This document shows positions 44,717 through 54,027 of a stretch of DNA of 64,000 nucleotides, in pieces. The position numbers and the translations under genes were made by a program. The stretch covers positions 62,001-126,000 of the forward strand of contig CALWPP010000002.1 of NCBI GenBank assembly GCA_944383455.1, written 5' to 3'. The notes under the pieces were generated by a model that was not told where the DNA came from, searched no databases, and was given only the letters and a program-made list of their open reading frames with translations. Position 1 is the first letter of the stretch, and each line of letters opens with the position of its first letter. This stretch comes from an uncultured Peptostreptococcaceae bacterium. Its GTDB lineage: Bacteria; Bacillota; Clostridia; Peptostreptococcales; Peptostreptococcaceae.

Positions 44717-47413
44717 TTATCCTATTCCTAAAGTTAATATTTCTGATTTACCTATGTTAATTTTATTATTTGTAGTATTATTAGTTTTCTCTTCTAAAAT
44801 ATTTGATATATATTTATCTCCTTCAAACTCACACTTAGTTATTTCAAGTATTGAGTCTTTATTATCCATATTATATACTCTAAATATTTTATCATTAGAA
44901 AATTCATCAATTTTTAGTGATGAGAATATTATACTACGTCCAGTAAACTCTAGTAAATAGTTTTCCCAATTTATTTTTCCATCTTTTAAACTAACTTGAT
45001 TTGTAACAAGTGGTATGCTAAATATATGAGCTTCTTTAAAAGAATCATACATATCTTCTCCGTGAGGTATTATACAAATTTCTGCTTCAAAATACCCTTG
45101 ACATTGAGCCTCAGGAGTTTCAAATACACCCCAATCTCCAAGTTCTCTTACACATCTTATAAGTGTTACTGCAATTTTATTGCCTTCTATAATTTCATAT
45201 TCATTTAGTCCTTTATTAGCAACTGTTATCCCACAATTTTCATCATGAATATTTACAAATAAATGTTGATGACCACAATTACTTGGATTTTCCCAAACAT
45301 TTGATGGCTTGTTATTTCTTTTTGCAAGTTCAAATATAGAGTCTACATAGTGAATATCACTTTCTATATTTGAGTTAAATAACATTCTCATTCTATGGTC
45401 TTTTGCAGTGTTGTTAAATTCTGTTTTTACTTTTAATCCTTTAGAATCTTTTTCTAAAGTTAAGGTAGTTTTTATATCAAGTGTAGTAGTTTCTTTTACC
45501 CTCTGAGATTTTCTATATTTAAACTCTAAAACTTCTTCAATTTCTTCATCAAGTAAGTCTTCTGCACAAACTGGTATATCCCATTTGTGATTTATTTCAA
45601 CTACTGCTTTATATGGGAAATCCTCTTTTATAGTTATATTTGCCTCTAAATCCTTAGTTGTTAGAGGAATTTCTCCAACAGGCTTCATATAAATATACTC
45701 ATTACCTATATCACCAGTATTTTCATAAATACATAAATCATTAAACAGTTTATTAGTATTTTTATCAAGTAAATCTATTGAACCATTTTTGTTTATAGTA
45801 ACTTTTAAGTTTTCATTTTCTAAAACGTTACCTCTTACTAGATAGTTTTTATTTTCTTCTAATTTATAGTCTTTATCTACAATTAATGAGTAAGTAGTCC
45901 ACCCAAAAGATTTTATATTTTTAGTTTGTATCTCTACTTTTACATATCTTGCATAATATGGTTGTCTAAATTTATCATCTGGTAAATCATATCCAAATCT
46001 TATTCCCATATCAATTATTTTTGCTTCTATAGTTTCACCATTTATATCTACAACTTTATAATTAGGTAACTCTAATTTTTTCATTTCTTTTGCAATTAAA
46101 TTTGGAGTTCCCTCTTTGAAATATTTTCTACAAACATCTATTGTTACTTCTACAATTTCTTTTCTTTCATATCCACTAGTATTTAAAACTATAAATAGAT
46201 AAGTATTTTCTCCAAACTTTTCAAACTCTTTTGTATTTATATTGTTTGATATAAATTCTAAACTCTCATTTATTATAAATTTAGCCACATCTTTTGCTTT
46301 ATCAAATCTTGCTTCCATTTCTTTGTGAACTTCATCAACACTACATCCACAAATACTATCGTGTGGATGATTTTTCATAAGTGATTTCCATCCATATTCA
46401 AATAAGTGATGCGGATATTTATATCCAAAATGACTTGCCATTGTAGCTATTGGCTCTGCCACTTTTTCAAATAAAGTTTGACATAAATTATTCCATTGTT
46501 TTAAATATACTCTTGATGAAGCTGTATTTACTAAAGTATACCAACCATCTGTTTGTTGGCTTCTAAGTTCACCTTTTATAACTTGAAGGTTATCTGGCAT
46601 ATTTTCTTTTAATACTTTTATATATTCATCAAAACTTGAATGTATAAATTCAATATCGTCATATAATTTGTTTGCAACTTCTATTGCCTTTGATAAGTCT
46701 GTTTGTATTGGTTGATGGTCACAACCATTCATAAATAAAAGCTCATCACAACAAGCAAACTTTGATGCATCATTTATTCTTTTTTCCCAATACTCTTTAG
46801 CTTCTTTTTCATCAGTAGGAACTTCCATACCATTACAATACCAGTTTGCAAAAAGTATACCTAAAACTTTAGAACCATCTGGACTTTCCCAATACATCTC
46901 AGAGTAAGGAGATTCAAATGTATCATCTGCACTTACCTCATTATTAAACCCTGTTGGCTTAACTCCTCTACCAAATGCTGCTGAATCAATTCCTGCTTGT
47001 TTTAATATTTGTGGTGCTTGACCCATATTCCCAAAAGAGTCTGGGAAATAGCCTACTTTACAAGGCTCAACATTATATTTTTTACAGTCTTTATGACCAT
47101 ATTGTAAGTTTCTAACGTTTGCTTCACTACTAGTCAAAAACTCATCTTGAAGTACATACCAAGGTCCTATATTTAATCTACCTTCTTTTATAACTTTTTC
47201 TAAAAGTTCTCTTTTTTCTGGTCTAACTTCTAAATAATCCTCAAGTAAAACTGTTTGGCCATCTAAATGATAATATTTAAAATTTGGGTCTTTTTCAAAA
47301 GTTTCAAGTAAAGTATCCATAGTTTTTATTAACATCATATGATGAGTTTCATATGGTAAATACCATTCTCTATCCCAATGTGTATGAGATATTATATGTG
47401 CTTTTTTCTTCAT
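44717..47413 (-). CDS. GH38 alpha-mannosidase (MngB/SpGH38-like, 898 aa)
   Basis: A cytoplasmic zinc alpha-mannosidase. The N-terminal metal-site motif HIISHTHWDREWYLPYETH is at residues 5-23; the nucleophile Asp is in VGYFPDSFGNMGQAPQIL, and NGCDHQPIQ and HPHDSICGCSVDEVH supply further active-site residues. About 898 residues with a C-terminal beta domain is the usual bacterial length. It resembles 2-O-mannosylglycerate-hydrolase/SpGH38-type enzymes, known to remove alpha-1,3-mannose after N-glycan import. It is 73 bases downstream of the second GH38 gene. Confidence 0.92.
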   Translation of the reverse strand: MKKKAHIISHTHWDREWYLPYETHHMMLIKTMDTLLETFEKDPNFKYYHLDGQTVLLEDYLEVRPEKRELLEKVIKEGRLNIGPWYVLQDEFLTSSEANVRNLQYGHKDCKKYNVEPCKVGYFPDSFGNMGQAPQILKQAGIDSAAFGRGVKPTGFNNEVSADDTFESPYSEMYWESPDGSKVLGILFANWYCNGMEVPTDEKEAKEYWEKRINDASKFACCDELLFMNGCDHQPIQTDLSKAIEVANKLYDDIEFIHSSFDEYIKVLKENMPDNLQVIKGELRSQQTDGWYTLVNTASSRVYLKQWNNLCQTLFEKVAEPIATMASHFGYKYPHHLFEYGWKSLMKNHPHDSICGCSVDEVHKEMEARFDKAKDVAKFIINESLEFISNNINTKEFEKFGENTYLFIVLNTSGYERKEIVEVTIDVCRKYFKEGTPNLIAKEMKKLELPNYKVVDINGETIEAKIIDMGIRFGYDLPDDKFRQPYYARYVKVEIQTKNIKSFGWTTYSLIVDKDYKLEENKNYLVRGNVLENENLKVTINKNGSIDLLDKNTNKLFNDLCIYENTGDIGNEYIYMKPVGEIPLTTKDLEANITIKEDFPYKAVVEINHKWDIPVCAEDLLDEEIEEVLEFKYRKSQRVKETTTLDIKTTLTLEKDSKGLKVKTEFNNTAKDHRMRMLFNSNIESDIHYVDSIFELAKRNNKPSNVWENPSNCGHQHLFVNIHDENCGITVANKGLNEYEIIEGNKIAVTLIRCVRELGDWGVFETPEAQCQGYFEAEICIIPHGEDMYDSFKEAHIFSIPLVTNQVSLKDGKINWENYLLEFTGRSIIFSSLKIDEFSNDKIFRVYNMDNKDSILEITKCEFEGDKYISNILEEKTNNTTNNKINIGKSEILTLGIG

Positions 47414-47446
47414 AATAATTCCCTCTAAATATAAATTTTTATAAAT

Positions 47447-47482
47447 AAGGGCTAATTCAAATATAAATTTGAAATAGCCCTT
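47447..47482 (-). terminator. Hairpin between the two GH38 genes
   Basis: AAGGGCTATTTCAAAT pairs (one mismatch) with ATTTGAATTAGCCCTT, then TATTTATAAAAA on the minus strand; a leaky terminator or stabiliser. Confidence 0.6.
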
Positions 47483-47486
47483 ATCT

Positions 47487-50400
47487 TTAGTTCATTTTAA
47501 TCATTAAAGTTTTTATTTCATAAGGCTTAACGCTTATATTTATTTCATTTTCAAGTCTTAATTCCTCAAGTGGTTTTTCCATTAGATTAGTTTCCATCCA
47601 TCCTTTTATATCATAATCACTAGTTATTTTAACTTCTTGATTACTTCCTGAGTATTCGTGGAAACGAAGAACTACCATATCACTATCTTCTGCTTTTTTG
47701 ATTGCATCAACTAATACATAAGAATTGTTAAAATTAAATAGTTTAGTTTTTATATTATCATTTAAGTTTCCATTTATAGCTCTTAGTGGTTGATTTAAGC
47801 TGTAAGCTTCTTTTACCGTATTTGCTTCAACAAAATCTCCTTTATGAGGAAGTATTGAGTAAGTAAAGTTATGCTCACCTTGGTCTTGTACTGGGTCTGG
47901 ATGAGTTGCTGATTTTAATAGAGTAAGTCTTATAACATTATCTTTTATGTCGTGCCCGTACTTACAATTATTTAATAAACTAACCCCATAATCTCTTTGA
48001 GATAAGTCAACCCATTGTTGAGCTACTGTTTCAAATTTTGCCATTTCCCAAGAAGTATTCCAGTTAGTTGGTCTTTTTACATTACCAAACTGAACATCAC
48101 AAGTTGCCATAGTACTTCTTATATTAACTGGGAATGCTACTTTAAGAAGTTGCTTTTTCTCTTTCCAATTAACATCAGTTACAAAATCAATTCTCCTATT
48201 ATTTTTGTAAACTACCATATCTTGACTTATAGTAGTATTCATATATTTATAATTAAATCTAACTACTGCTTTTAAGTTTCCATTTTCAACTAACTCTATA
48301 CTTTGTATATCTGTTACTTCTCTCATTTTTTCTTGATAGAATATGTCTATATCCCAAGCTTCGTGAGCCATTGGTTTATCTTCAAACATTTGAAGAACGT
48401 TTCCTCTTTTACCTTTAGCTAAAACTTCTCTATTATTTTCCTTGTCAAATATAGAAGTTAATTGACCAAATTCATTCCAAATTATGTTGTAGTATGGTGT
48501 AGATATTCCATTTTCTAAAGAAATAAAGCTAGAGTTTTCTTTTTCTATATTTTCTTCTTTTAAAGTTATAGTTTTAAATCCTAAAGAATTTACATCATTC
48601 ACTTCAACAAAATATTTATTAGCAACTTTTTGTGAATTTAATTTATTATTATTTTCATCATAGAAGTTACCTTCTAAGTTAGACTCTATCTCAACAATTT
48701 CATTTCTATTCCAGTTTGCATTATTTATAACTGTAAATGAATTTTGATTTTCTTTAACTAAATTTTTATTAAAGTTTTCTTGTTCTTTTAGTGCAATTTC
48801 TTCTGCTTCTTTATATTCTACTTTAGTATCTTCATAAACCTCAGTTATAGAAGAACCCGGAATTATATCGTGGAATTGATGTCTAAGTATAGTTTTCCAT
48901 CCTAACTTTAAATTACTAGCTGGATAAGTAGACCAATCATTATTATTAAGTGAATTTACTACACCTAACCATTCAGTTTCTCTATATAAAAGTTCAAGTC
49001 TTCTATTCATCATCTTTGTATATGCTTGGCTTGTGTAAGTTCCTCTATGATATTCTAAGTAAAGCTCTCCATCCCAAGTATGCACATACTCATCAGTATT
49101 TTCTATTTTTTCTCTTAAGCACTTAAAATACTCACCTGCTTTTCCAGTTTTAACATTTGGAAGTCCTGGCATTTTCTCAAGTCTTCTTCTATACTCAAGC
49201 ATTTCACGGTTAACTCCACCGCCACCATCCCCAAATCCATAAGATACTAGAAGGTCTTTAGTTAAATTTTTATCTGTATAAGCGTCCCAAACTCCTTTTA
49301 CAGTTTTTGGAGTTAGTCTACCATTGTAAGTATAAAACCAAGAACCAGGTTGACTCCAAGGCTCTGGAGTAGTTATAAAGTGAGTTAGTATTTCTGTTCC
49401 ATCAATACCTCTCCAATTAAATGTATCGTGTGGCATTCTATTGTACTGATTCCAACTTATTTTAGTAGTCATAAAAGTATTTATTCCAGATTTTTTAAGT
49501 ATTTGAGGTAATGCCCAAGAATAACCAAAAACATCTGGTAACCATAAATACTCAACATCTTTATTAAATTCTTCTTTTATAAATCTTGAACCTACTAATA
49601 TTTGTCTTACTAATGATTCACCTGATGGAATATTACAGTCAGCTTCAAGCCACATACCTCCATCAACTTCCCAACTTCCATCTTTAACTTTTTGCTTTAT
49701 TACTTCGTATAATTCTGGATAATCATTTTTTACATATTCATAAAGTTGTGGTTGAGTTTGTAAGAATATGTACTCAGGGTATCTCTCCATAAGTCTTAGT
49801 ACTGTTGAGAATGACCTTGCACACTTTTCTCTAGTATGTTTTAATCTCCAAAGCCAAGCAACATCTATATGAGTGTGACCTATACAAGTTACATTTATTT
49901 CTGAGTTTTTATCTATTTTATCTATTTGAGAGTTTAAATAATCACTAGCTTCATAAACTGATTTATAAAACTCTTCGCTTCCAGGGTATGACCAATCAAT
50001 TAATTTTAAACTATCATTTACCATTTTAAGTAGATTAACTCTATCAACTGAAAACTCATCAAGTTCCTCAATAGTTTCAAGTATTACTATTGCATTATAG
50101 TATAAATCATCTACTTTATTGTCAAGATAAGCAATTTTCGCTTTATTTATCCTATGTTCTTGCTCTTTAGGTTCTCCTCCACCTTCAAGTCCAGTCCACA
50201 ATCTAAAAAGTAAATCAACACTTTTTCCTGCTAATTCTTTTGGTAAAAATACTTCCTTATGATTACTATCAACACCTTGATAAGGCTTGTTGTTTAAGTA
50301 AAAAAGCGATTCAAATCCAGAGTTATTTCCTGCTCCAGTTTCTCCAAAATCAAATATACCAACTATATCTTTATCACACCAAGTACTTGGTATATCTACT

Positions 50401-50618
50401 TTTTTAGTCATCCAAAGATATAAATCTCTACCTTTCCAAGTTTCACCTAAAGCTATTTTACCATCAAACTCTGTTGGTATTTTAGGTGATACATCTTTAT
50501 CATCATTTAATTTAGTATCAAATTCTTTTATATCAAAAGCTTCTCTATATCTAAATCCATCAAGTTCATTTATTCTATTTCTAATCTTATCAATAGTATA
50601 GAACATATCTTTTTTCAT
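47487..50618 (-). CDS. GH38 alpha-mannosidase (Ams1/MAN2C1-like, 1043 aa)
   Basis: A 1043-residue alpha-mannosidase with an N-terminal accessory domain (1-230) as in cytosolic/vacuolar MAN2C1/Ams1 enzymes. The catalytic part starts TCIGHTHIDVAWLWRLKHT (about 245), with the nucleophile Asp in VEYLWLPDVFGYSWALPQIL and FHDIIPGSSITEVYED near 620. No signal peptide. Substrate is likely alpha-1,2/1,3-linked mannose of high-mannose glycans. ATG 50618 is chosen because GGGAG lies 8 bases upstream; the longer start at 50633 would include that site. A cre-like box precedes the gene. Confidence 0.92.
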   Translation of the reverse strand: MKKDMFYTIDKIRNRINELDGFRYREAFDIKEFDTKLNDDKDVSPKIPTEFDGKIALGETWKGRDLYLWMTKKVDIPSTWCDKDIVGIFDFGETGAGNNSGFESLFYLNNKPYQGVDSNHKEVFLPKELAGKSVDLLFRLWTGLEGGGEPKEQEHRINKAKIAYLDNKVDDLYYNAIVILETIEELDEFSVDRVNLLKMVNDSLKLIDWSYPGSEEFYKSVYEASDYLNSQIDKIDKNSEINVTCIGHTHIDVAWLWRLKHTREKCARSFSTVLRLMERYPEYIFLQTQPQLYEYVKNDYPELYEVIKQKVKDGSWEVDGGMWLEADCNIPSGESLVRQILVGSRFIKEEFNKDVEYLWLPDVFGYSWALPQILKKSGINTFMTTKISWNQYNRMPHDTFNWRGIDGTEILTHFITTPEPWSQPGSWFYTYNGRLTPKTVKGVWDAYTDKNLTKDLLVSYGFGDGGGGVNREMLEYRRRLEKMPGLPNVKTGKAGEYFKCLREKIENTDEYVHTWDGELYLEYHRGTYTSQAYTKMMNRRLELLYRETEWLGVVNSLNNNDWSTYPASNLKLGWKTILRHQFHDIIPGSSITEVYEDTKVEYKEAEEIALKEQENFNKNLVKENQNSFTVINNANWNRNEIVEIESNLEGNFYDENNNKLNSQKVANKYFVEVNDVNSLGFKTITLKEENIEKENSSFISLENGISTPYYNIIWNEFGQLTSIFDKENNREVLAKGKRGNVLQMFEDKPMAHEAWDIDIFYQEKMREVTDIQSIELVENGNLKAVVRFNYKYMNTTISQDMVVYKNNRRIDFVTDVNWKEKKQLLKVAFPVNIRSTMATCDVQFGNVKRPTNWNTSWEMAKFETVAQQWVDLSQRDYGVSLLNNCKYGHDIKDNVIRLTLLKSATHPDPVQDQGEHNFTYSILPHKGDFVEANTVKEAYSLNQPLRAINGNLNDNIKTKLFNFNNSYVLVDAIKKAEDSDMVVLRFHEYSGSNQEVKITSDYDIKGWMETNLMEKPLEELRLENEINISVKPYEIKTLMIKMN

Positions 50619-50661
50619 ACTCAAATCTCCCATCTTTAAAAATTTATAAGCTAATTATATT

Positions 50662-50675
50662 TAGAAACGTTTTCA
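50662..50675. promoter_or_regulatory. cre-like CcpA site before the GH38 genes
   Basis: Minus-strand TGAAAACGTTTCTA matches TGWAANCGNTNWCA at 12 of 14 positions with the central CG intact, just downstream of TATAAT-like -10 sequences; placed to block transcription when glucose is present. Confidence 0.6.
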
Positions 50676-50737
50676 AAATCAATATATTATATTATATAAG
50701 ATATACTTTGTATAGCTTTTATAATATAATTTCACTT

Positions 50738-51676
50738 TTATCCTAAAAATGCTGCCCCTATTATTCCTGCATCTGCACCAAGAGTTGCACAAACTATCTC
50801 ACAAAACTCCTCATTTTTATAAAGTATGTTTTCTCTTACTAAATCATTTATTCCATCAAGTATAATATCACTAGATTTTGATACTCCTCCACCAATACAT
50901 ATAACATCAGGGTCTAGTGTATTTACCATACTTCCAAATGCTTTTGCTAAATATTTTTTAAATCTATTTATAGTTTTTATTGCTACATCATCATTTTTTC
51001 TATAAGCATCAAAAACATCTTTTGCAGTAATATTTTCTATCTTATTATCTACAAATTCAAGTATTATACTTTTGTTTCCTTCGTTTATTAGCTTCTTAGC
51101 ATAATTTATTATTGCAGTTGCTGAGCAAAAAGTTTCTAAACAACCATTAGAACCACAATTACAATCATAATAATTTTCCCCTATTATAGTATGTCCCATT
51201 TCAGACGCCATTCCATGAGAACCAGTTATTGCTTTTCCATTTATTATTATTCCTCCACCAACTCCAGTACCTAAAGTATACATAACACATATATCTTTGT
51301 CTTTCATACTACCAAATTTATATTCTGCAATAGCTGCAACTGTTGCATCATTTTCAGCATAAACATCTACTTCAGGAAATCTTTTTTTAATTGCTTCTAT
51401 AAAATTAACTTCGTGCCAATTTAGATTAACACAAGTAACTAATCCTTTTTTGTTTACAAAACTTGGAACCCCAAAACCAATAGACTTTATATCTTTTATA
51501 TCTAAACTATTTTCTAAAATCATACTTCTAATTAAATCATTTATATCATCCATCACAGATTCAAATCCATTTTGTACATTAGTTTTACATTCTTTCTTAA
51601 AAAGTATGTTTCCACTTTCATCAACTATACCAGCTTGAACTCCTGTACCTCCAATATCCACACCTATAAAATACAT
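50738..51676 (-). CDS. ROK family glucokinase-like kinase (zinc motif present)
   Basis: A 312-residue ROK kinase: GVDIGGTGVQAGIVDE phosphate loop, ENDATVAAIAE with the catalytic Asp, TLGTGVGGGIIING, and zinc motif CNCGSNGCLETF, as in Firmicute glucokinases and GlcNAc/ManNAc kinases. Cytoplasmic. It lies at the upstream end of the N-glycan locus, 120 bases before the GH38 gene with its own control region between. It would phosphorylate mannose, glucose or GlcNAc released inside the cell. Confidence 0.88.
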   Translation of the reverse strand: MYFIGVDIGGTGVQAGIVDESGNILFKKECKTNVQNGFESVMDDINDLIRSMILENSLDIKDIKSIGFGVPSFVNKKGLVTCVNLNWHEVNFIEAIKKRFPEVDVYAENDATVAAIAEYKFGSMKDKDICVMYTLGTGVGGGIIINGKAITGSHGMASEMGHTIIGENYYDCNCGSNGCLETFCSATAIINYAKKLINEGNKSIILEFVDNKIENITAKDVFDAYRKNDDVAIKTINRFKKYLAKAFGSMVNTLDPDVICIGGGVSKSSDIILDGINDLVRENILYKNEEFCEIVCATLGADAGIIGAAFLG

Positions 51677-51884
51677 AAAACCCTCCTAAATATTTTATAT
51701 TATAATTTAAGTTAATATTATATCATTTACAATAATTGTTAAAGTTCATAGAGTTAAGATTTTATTCACTTTTTTTATATTAGTTTTTATAATTTTCTAT
51801 TATATAATGAATATTTTTCTTCTTTATTGTATAATAAAATTTAATTTAATAATACTAAAATTTATTATGTTTGGGTGAATAAAT
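51677..51884. other. Divergent intergenic region, no gene seen
   Basis: About 200 AT-rich bases between the ROK kinase (minus) and the 181-residue ORF (plus). It must hold promoters for both, but no boxes stand out above the A/T background. Confidence 0.4.
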
Positions 51885-52430
51885 ATGAAAAACTTAGAAG
51901 AAATAAAACTTTATAATGATTTAAATTCTATATCTTTAAAATATAAAAATATGAGTTTTGGCCTTGAGGAAAACGATATTTTTATAAATAATAAGTTACA
52001 AACAAATTTGATACACTATAAAAATAATATTGATGATATAAAAAGTAGAGCTAATCTGATATCAAGTGAATGTAGAAAGTTAGCTAATAATTCTAATACT
52101 AGTGAAATAATAAATACTATAATAGAACTAAATAGCTTCGCAAAAGAAAAGTTTGACTTAGTTTTAAATAATAAAATTAAAGAAAGTTTACCTATTGAAA
52201 CAATTATAAATATAACTTTAGAAGAATTAATTTTAATAAATACTTCTATTAGTAACAAAGATTTTTTACAAGATAAATTTACTTATTTTTATATTTATGA
52301 AAAGGTAGCCATAAACTCTTTTTTAACTTTTCTAGCTATTCGTGATTTAGAAGTTAATAAAGAAAAAATAGAAGCATTATCCCAAGGAATACTTAGCCAA
52401 ATACAATGCCTATCTTTAATATCAATGTAA
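51885..52430 (+). CDS. Hypothetical helical protein, 181 aa
   Basis: Not recognised. The product is predicted mostly alpha-helical, soluble, rich in Asn, Lys, Ile and Leu, with one Cys pair far apart and no signal peptide or membrane segment. It starts with ATG behind TTTGGGTGA and ends in its own terminator, so it is a single-gene unit. It lies between the N-glycan locus and the polyphosphate/DUF4956 cluster, and nothing in the sequence ties it to either. Codon use matches its neighbours, so it is probably a real gene. Confidence 0.65.
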   Translation: MKNLEEIKLYNDLNSISLKYKNMSFGLEENDIFINNKLQTNLIHYKNNIDDIKSRANLISSECRKLANNSNTSEIINTIIELNSFAKEKFDLVLNNKIKESLPIETIINITLEELILINTSISNKDFLQDKFTYFYIYEKVAINSFLTFLAIRDLEVNKEKIEALSQGILSQIQCLSLISM

Positions 52431-52458
52431 AATACAGGGAAACCTGTATTTTTTTATT
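52431..52458 (+). terminator. Terminator of the 181-aa ORF
   Basis: AATACAGG-GAAA-CCTGTATT with a GNRA tetraloop, then TTTTTTATT. Confidence 0.88.
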
Positions 52459-52469
52459 ATTATTTTAGA

Positions 52470-52513
52470 TTAAAACTAAATTAAGATTTATTTAAGTTTT
52501 AATTAATATAATC
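52470..52513 (+). promoter_or_regulatory. TTAAG repeat array, 11-bp period, before the VTC operon
   Basis: TTAAA (52470), TTAAG (52481), TTAAG (52492), TTAAT (52503): four head-to-tail half-sites at exactly 11-bp spacing, running into the -10 TATAAT (52507-52512). The pattern is that of an OmpR/PhoB-type response-regulator site; the same TTAAGATTTAWTTAAG core occurs at 58194-58219 and 60148-60173. Confidence 0.65.
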
Positions 52514-52550
52514 TATTTAAACTTACATAACAAAAGTCTAGGAGGGTAAA

Positions 52551-53294
52551 ATGGCGATTAAATCATTTAAGAGATTTGAAAAGAAATTCATAATAAATTC
52601 TACTCAATACAATAGTTTAATACTTAAATTAAAAGATTATATGGTTTTAGATAAATACTGTAAAAATAATAATAACTATAATATATATACAATTTACTTT
52701 GATACTAAAAATAATGATGTAATAAGACACTCTATATCAAAGCCTTATTACAAAGAAAAATTAAGACTTAGGTCTTATAAGGATAGTATTTCGTTAGATG
52801 ATAAAGTATTTTTAGAACTAAAGAAGAAAGTAAATGGAATAGTTAATAAAAGAAGGATAGTAATAACTCTTAAAGAGGCTTATGACTTTTTGGAAAATGG
52901 TATTTATCCAGGTGCTCCTGATAACACAAGTAAACAAGTTATTAAAGAAATTGATTATTACCTTAAAAATAATGAAATTTCTCCTTCAGTTTATATAGGA
53001 TACACTAGACACGCTTTTTTCGGTAAAGATAATCCTGATTTTAGAATAACTTTTGACTCAAATATAATATCAAGAAGAAAAGATTTATACCTTGAGTCAG
53101 AATGTAGCGGTATTAATATTTTAGACAAAGATAAATATTTAATGGAGGTCAAATTTATAGGTGCTATACCTCTTTGGTTTACAAAAATACTTTCAGAATT
53201 AAAAATTTATAATACTCATTTTTCAAAATATGGAAACGAGTATATAAACTACTCTTTAGAAAATACTAATGATAGGAGAAATAAAATATGTTAG
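52551..53294 (+). CDS. VTC-domain polyphosphate polymerase-like protein
   Basis: A 247-residue cytoplasmic protein forming one VTC catalytic domain (PF09359): KRFEKKFIINSTQYNSL, YTIYFDTKNNDVIRHS, KEKLRLRSY, VFLELKKKVNGIVNKRR and YLMEVKFIGAIPLWF give the basic tunnel and metal-binding Glu residues of triphosphate-tunnel enzymes. The yeast relative makes polyphosphate. In Clostridia such proteins co-occur with DUF4956 membrane proteins and CotH or DUF4353 proteins. ATG with AGGAGGG; it overlaps the DUF4956 gene by 7 bases, so they are translationally coupled. Confidence 0.85.
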   Translation: MAIKSFKRFEKKFIINSTQYNSLILKLKDYMVLDKYCKNNNNYNIYTIYFDTKNNDVIRHSISKPYYKEKLRLRSYKDSISLDDKVFLELKKKVNGIVNKRRIVITLKEAYDFLENGIYPGAPDNTSKQVIKEIDYYLKNNEISPSVYIGYTRHAFFGKDNPDFRITFDSNIISRRKDLYLESECSGINILDKDKYLMEVKFIGAIPLWFTKILSELKIYNTHFSKYGNEYINYSLENTNDRRNKIC

Positions 53295-53971
53295 AAACAA
53301 TTATTTCATCAACAAATGGTGATTCATTTACTCTATATAATGCTATAATAGTTATAGTATCATCATCAATACTTGGTCTTTTCATAAGTTTTTTATATAA
53401 TAAAACTTACAATACAACTAATTTTTACAACGATTTTTCAATAACATTAATTATGCTTCCAGTTATAATTTCAATTATAATATTACTTGTTGGAAATAAT
53501 GTTGCACGTGCATTTAGTTTAGCTGGTGCATTTTCTATAATTCGTTTTAGAAGTGCCCCTGCATCAACAAAAGAAATAACTTACGTATTTTTTACACTTG
53601 CTATAGGTCTTACTTGTGGTATGGGTTATATAGGTTATGCGGTAGTTTTTACAAGTATATTGTCATTTCTAATGCTAATAATTAGTAAAATAGACAAAGT
53701 ATCTAATAAAACAAAGACTATGACTTTAAAAGTAATTATACCTGAGGATTTAAATTATGATGGTGTGTTTGATGATATATTTGAAAACTACACTACATTT
53801 TATGATATTGAGTCTATAAAAACTAGAGATTTTGGTTCATTATTTGAACTTATATATAAAATTAAACTAAAAAACTCATCAGATAAAAAAAGTTTCCTTG
53901 ATGACATAAGGTCTAGAAATGGAAACTTAAATATAACTCTAACTCTTTGTGAAGTAACTGAAAAATATTAA
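53288..53971 (+). CDS. DUF4956 membrane protein
   Basis: A 227-residue protein with three or four membrane helices in residues 15-130 and a cytoplasmic C-terminal domain of about 90 residues. ARAFSLAGAFSIIRFRSAPASTKEI is the DUF4956 signature. Function unknown; constant association with VTC-domain proteins suggests a channel or scaffold for polyphosphate synthesis or transfer. The ATG lies inside the last codons of the VTC gene. Confidence 0.85.
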   Translation: MLETIISSTNGDSFTLYNAIIVIVSSSILGLFISFLYNKTYNTTNFYNDFSITLIMLPVIISIIILLVGNNVARAFSLAGAFSIIRFRSAPASTKEITYVFFTLAIGLTCGMGYIGYAVVFTSILSFLMLIISKIDKVSNKTKTMTLKVIIPEDLNYDGVFDDIFENYTTFYDIESIKTRDFGSLFELIYKIKLKNSSDKKSFLDDIRSRNGNLNITLTLCEVTEKY

Positions 53972-53998
53972 GTGTAGATTTATGCTACACTTTTTTTG
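53971..53998 (+). terminator. Terminator between DUF4956 and the response regulator
   Basis: AGTGTAG-ATTTATG-CTACACT followed by TTTTTTT. The regulator ATG is only about 30 bases further, so the regulatory genes depend on read-through or a promoter overlapping the hairpin. Confidence 0.8.
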
Positions 53999-54027
53999 TA
54001 AAATACATTAAAAAGGAGAAAATTAAA

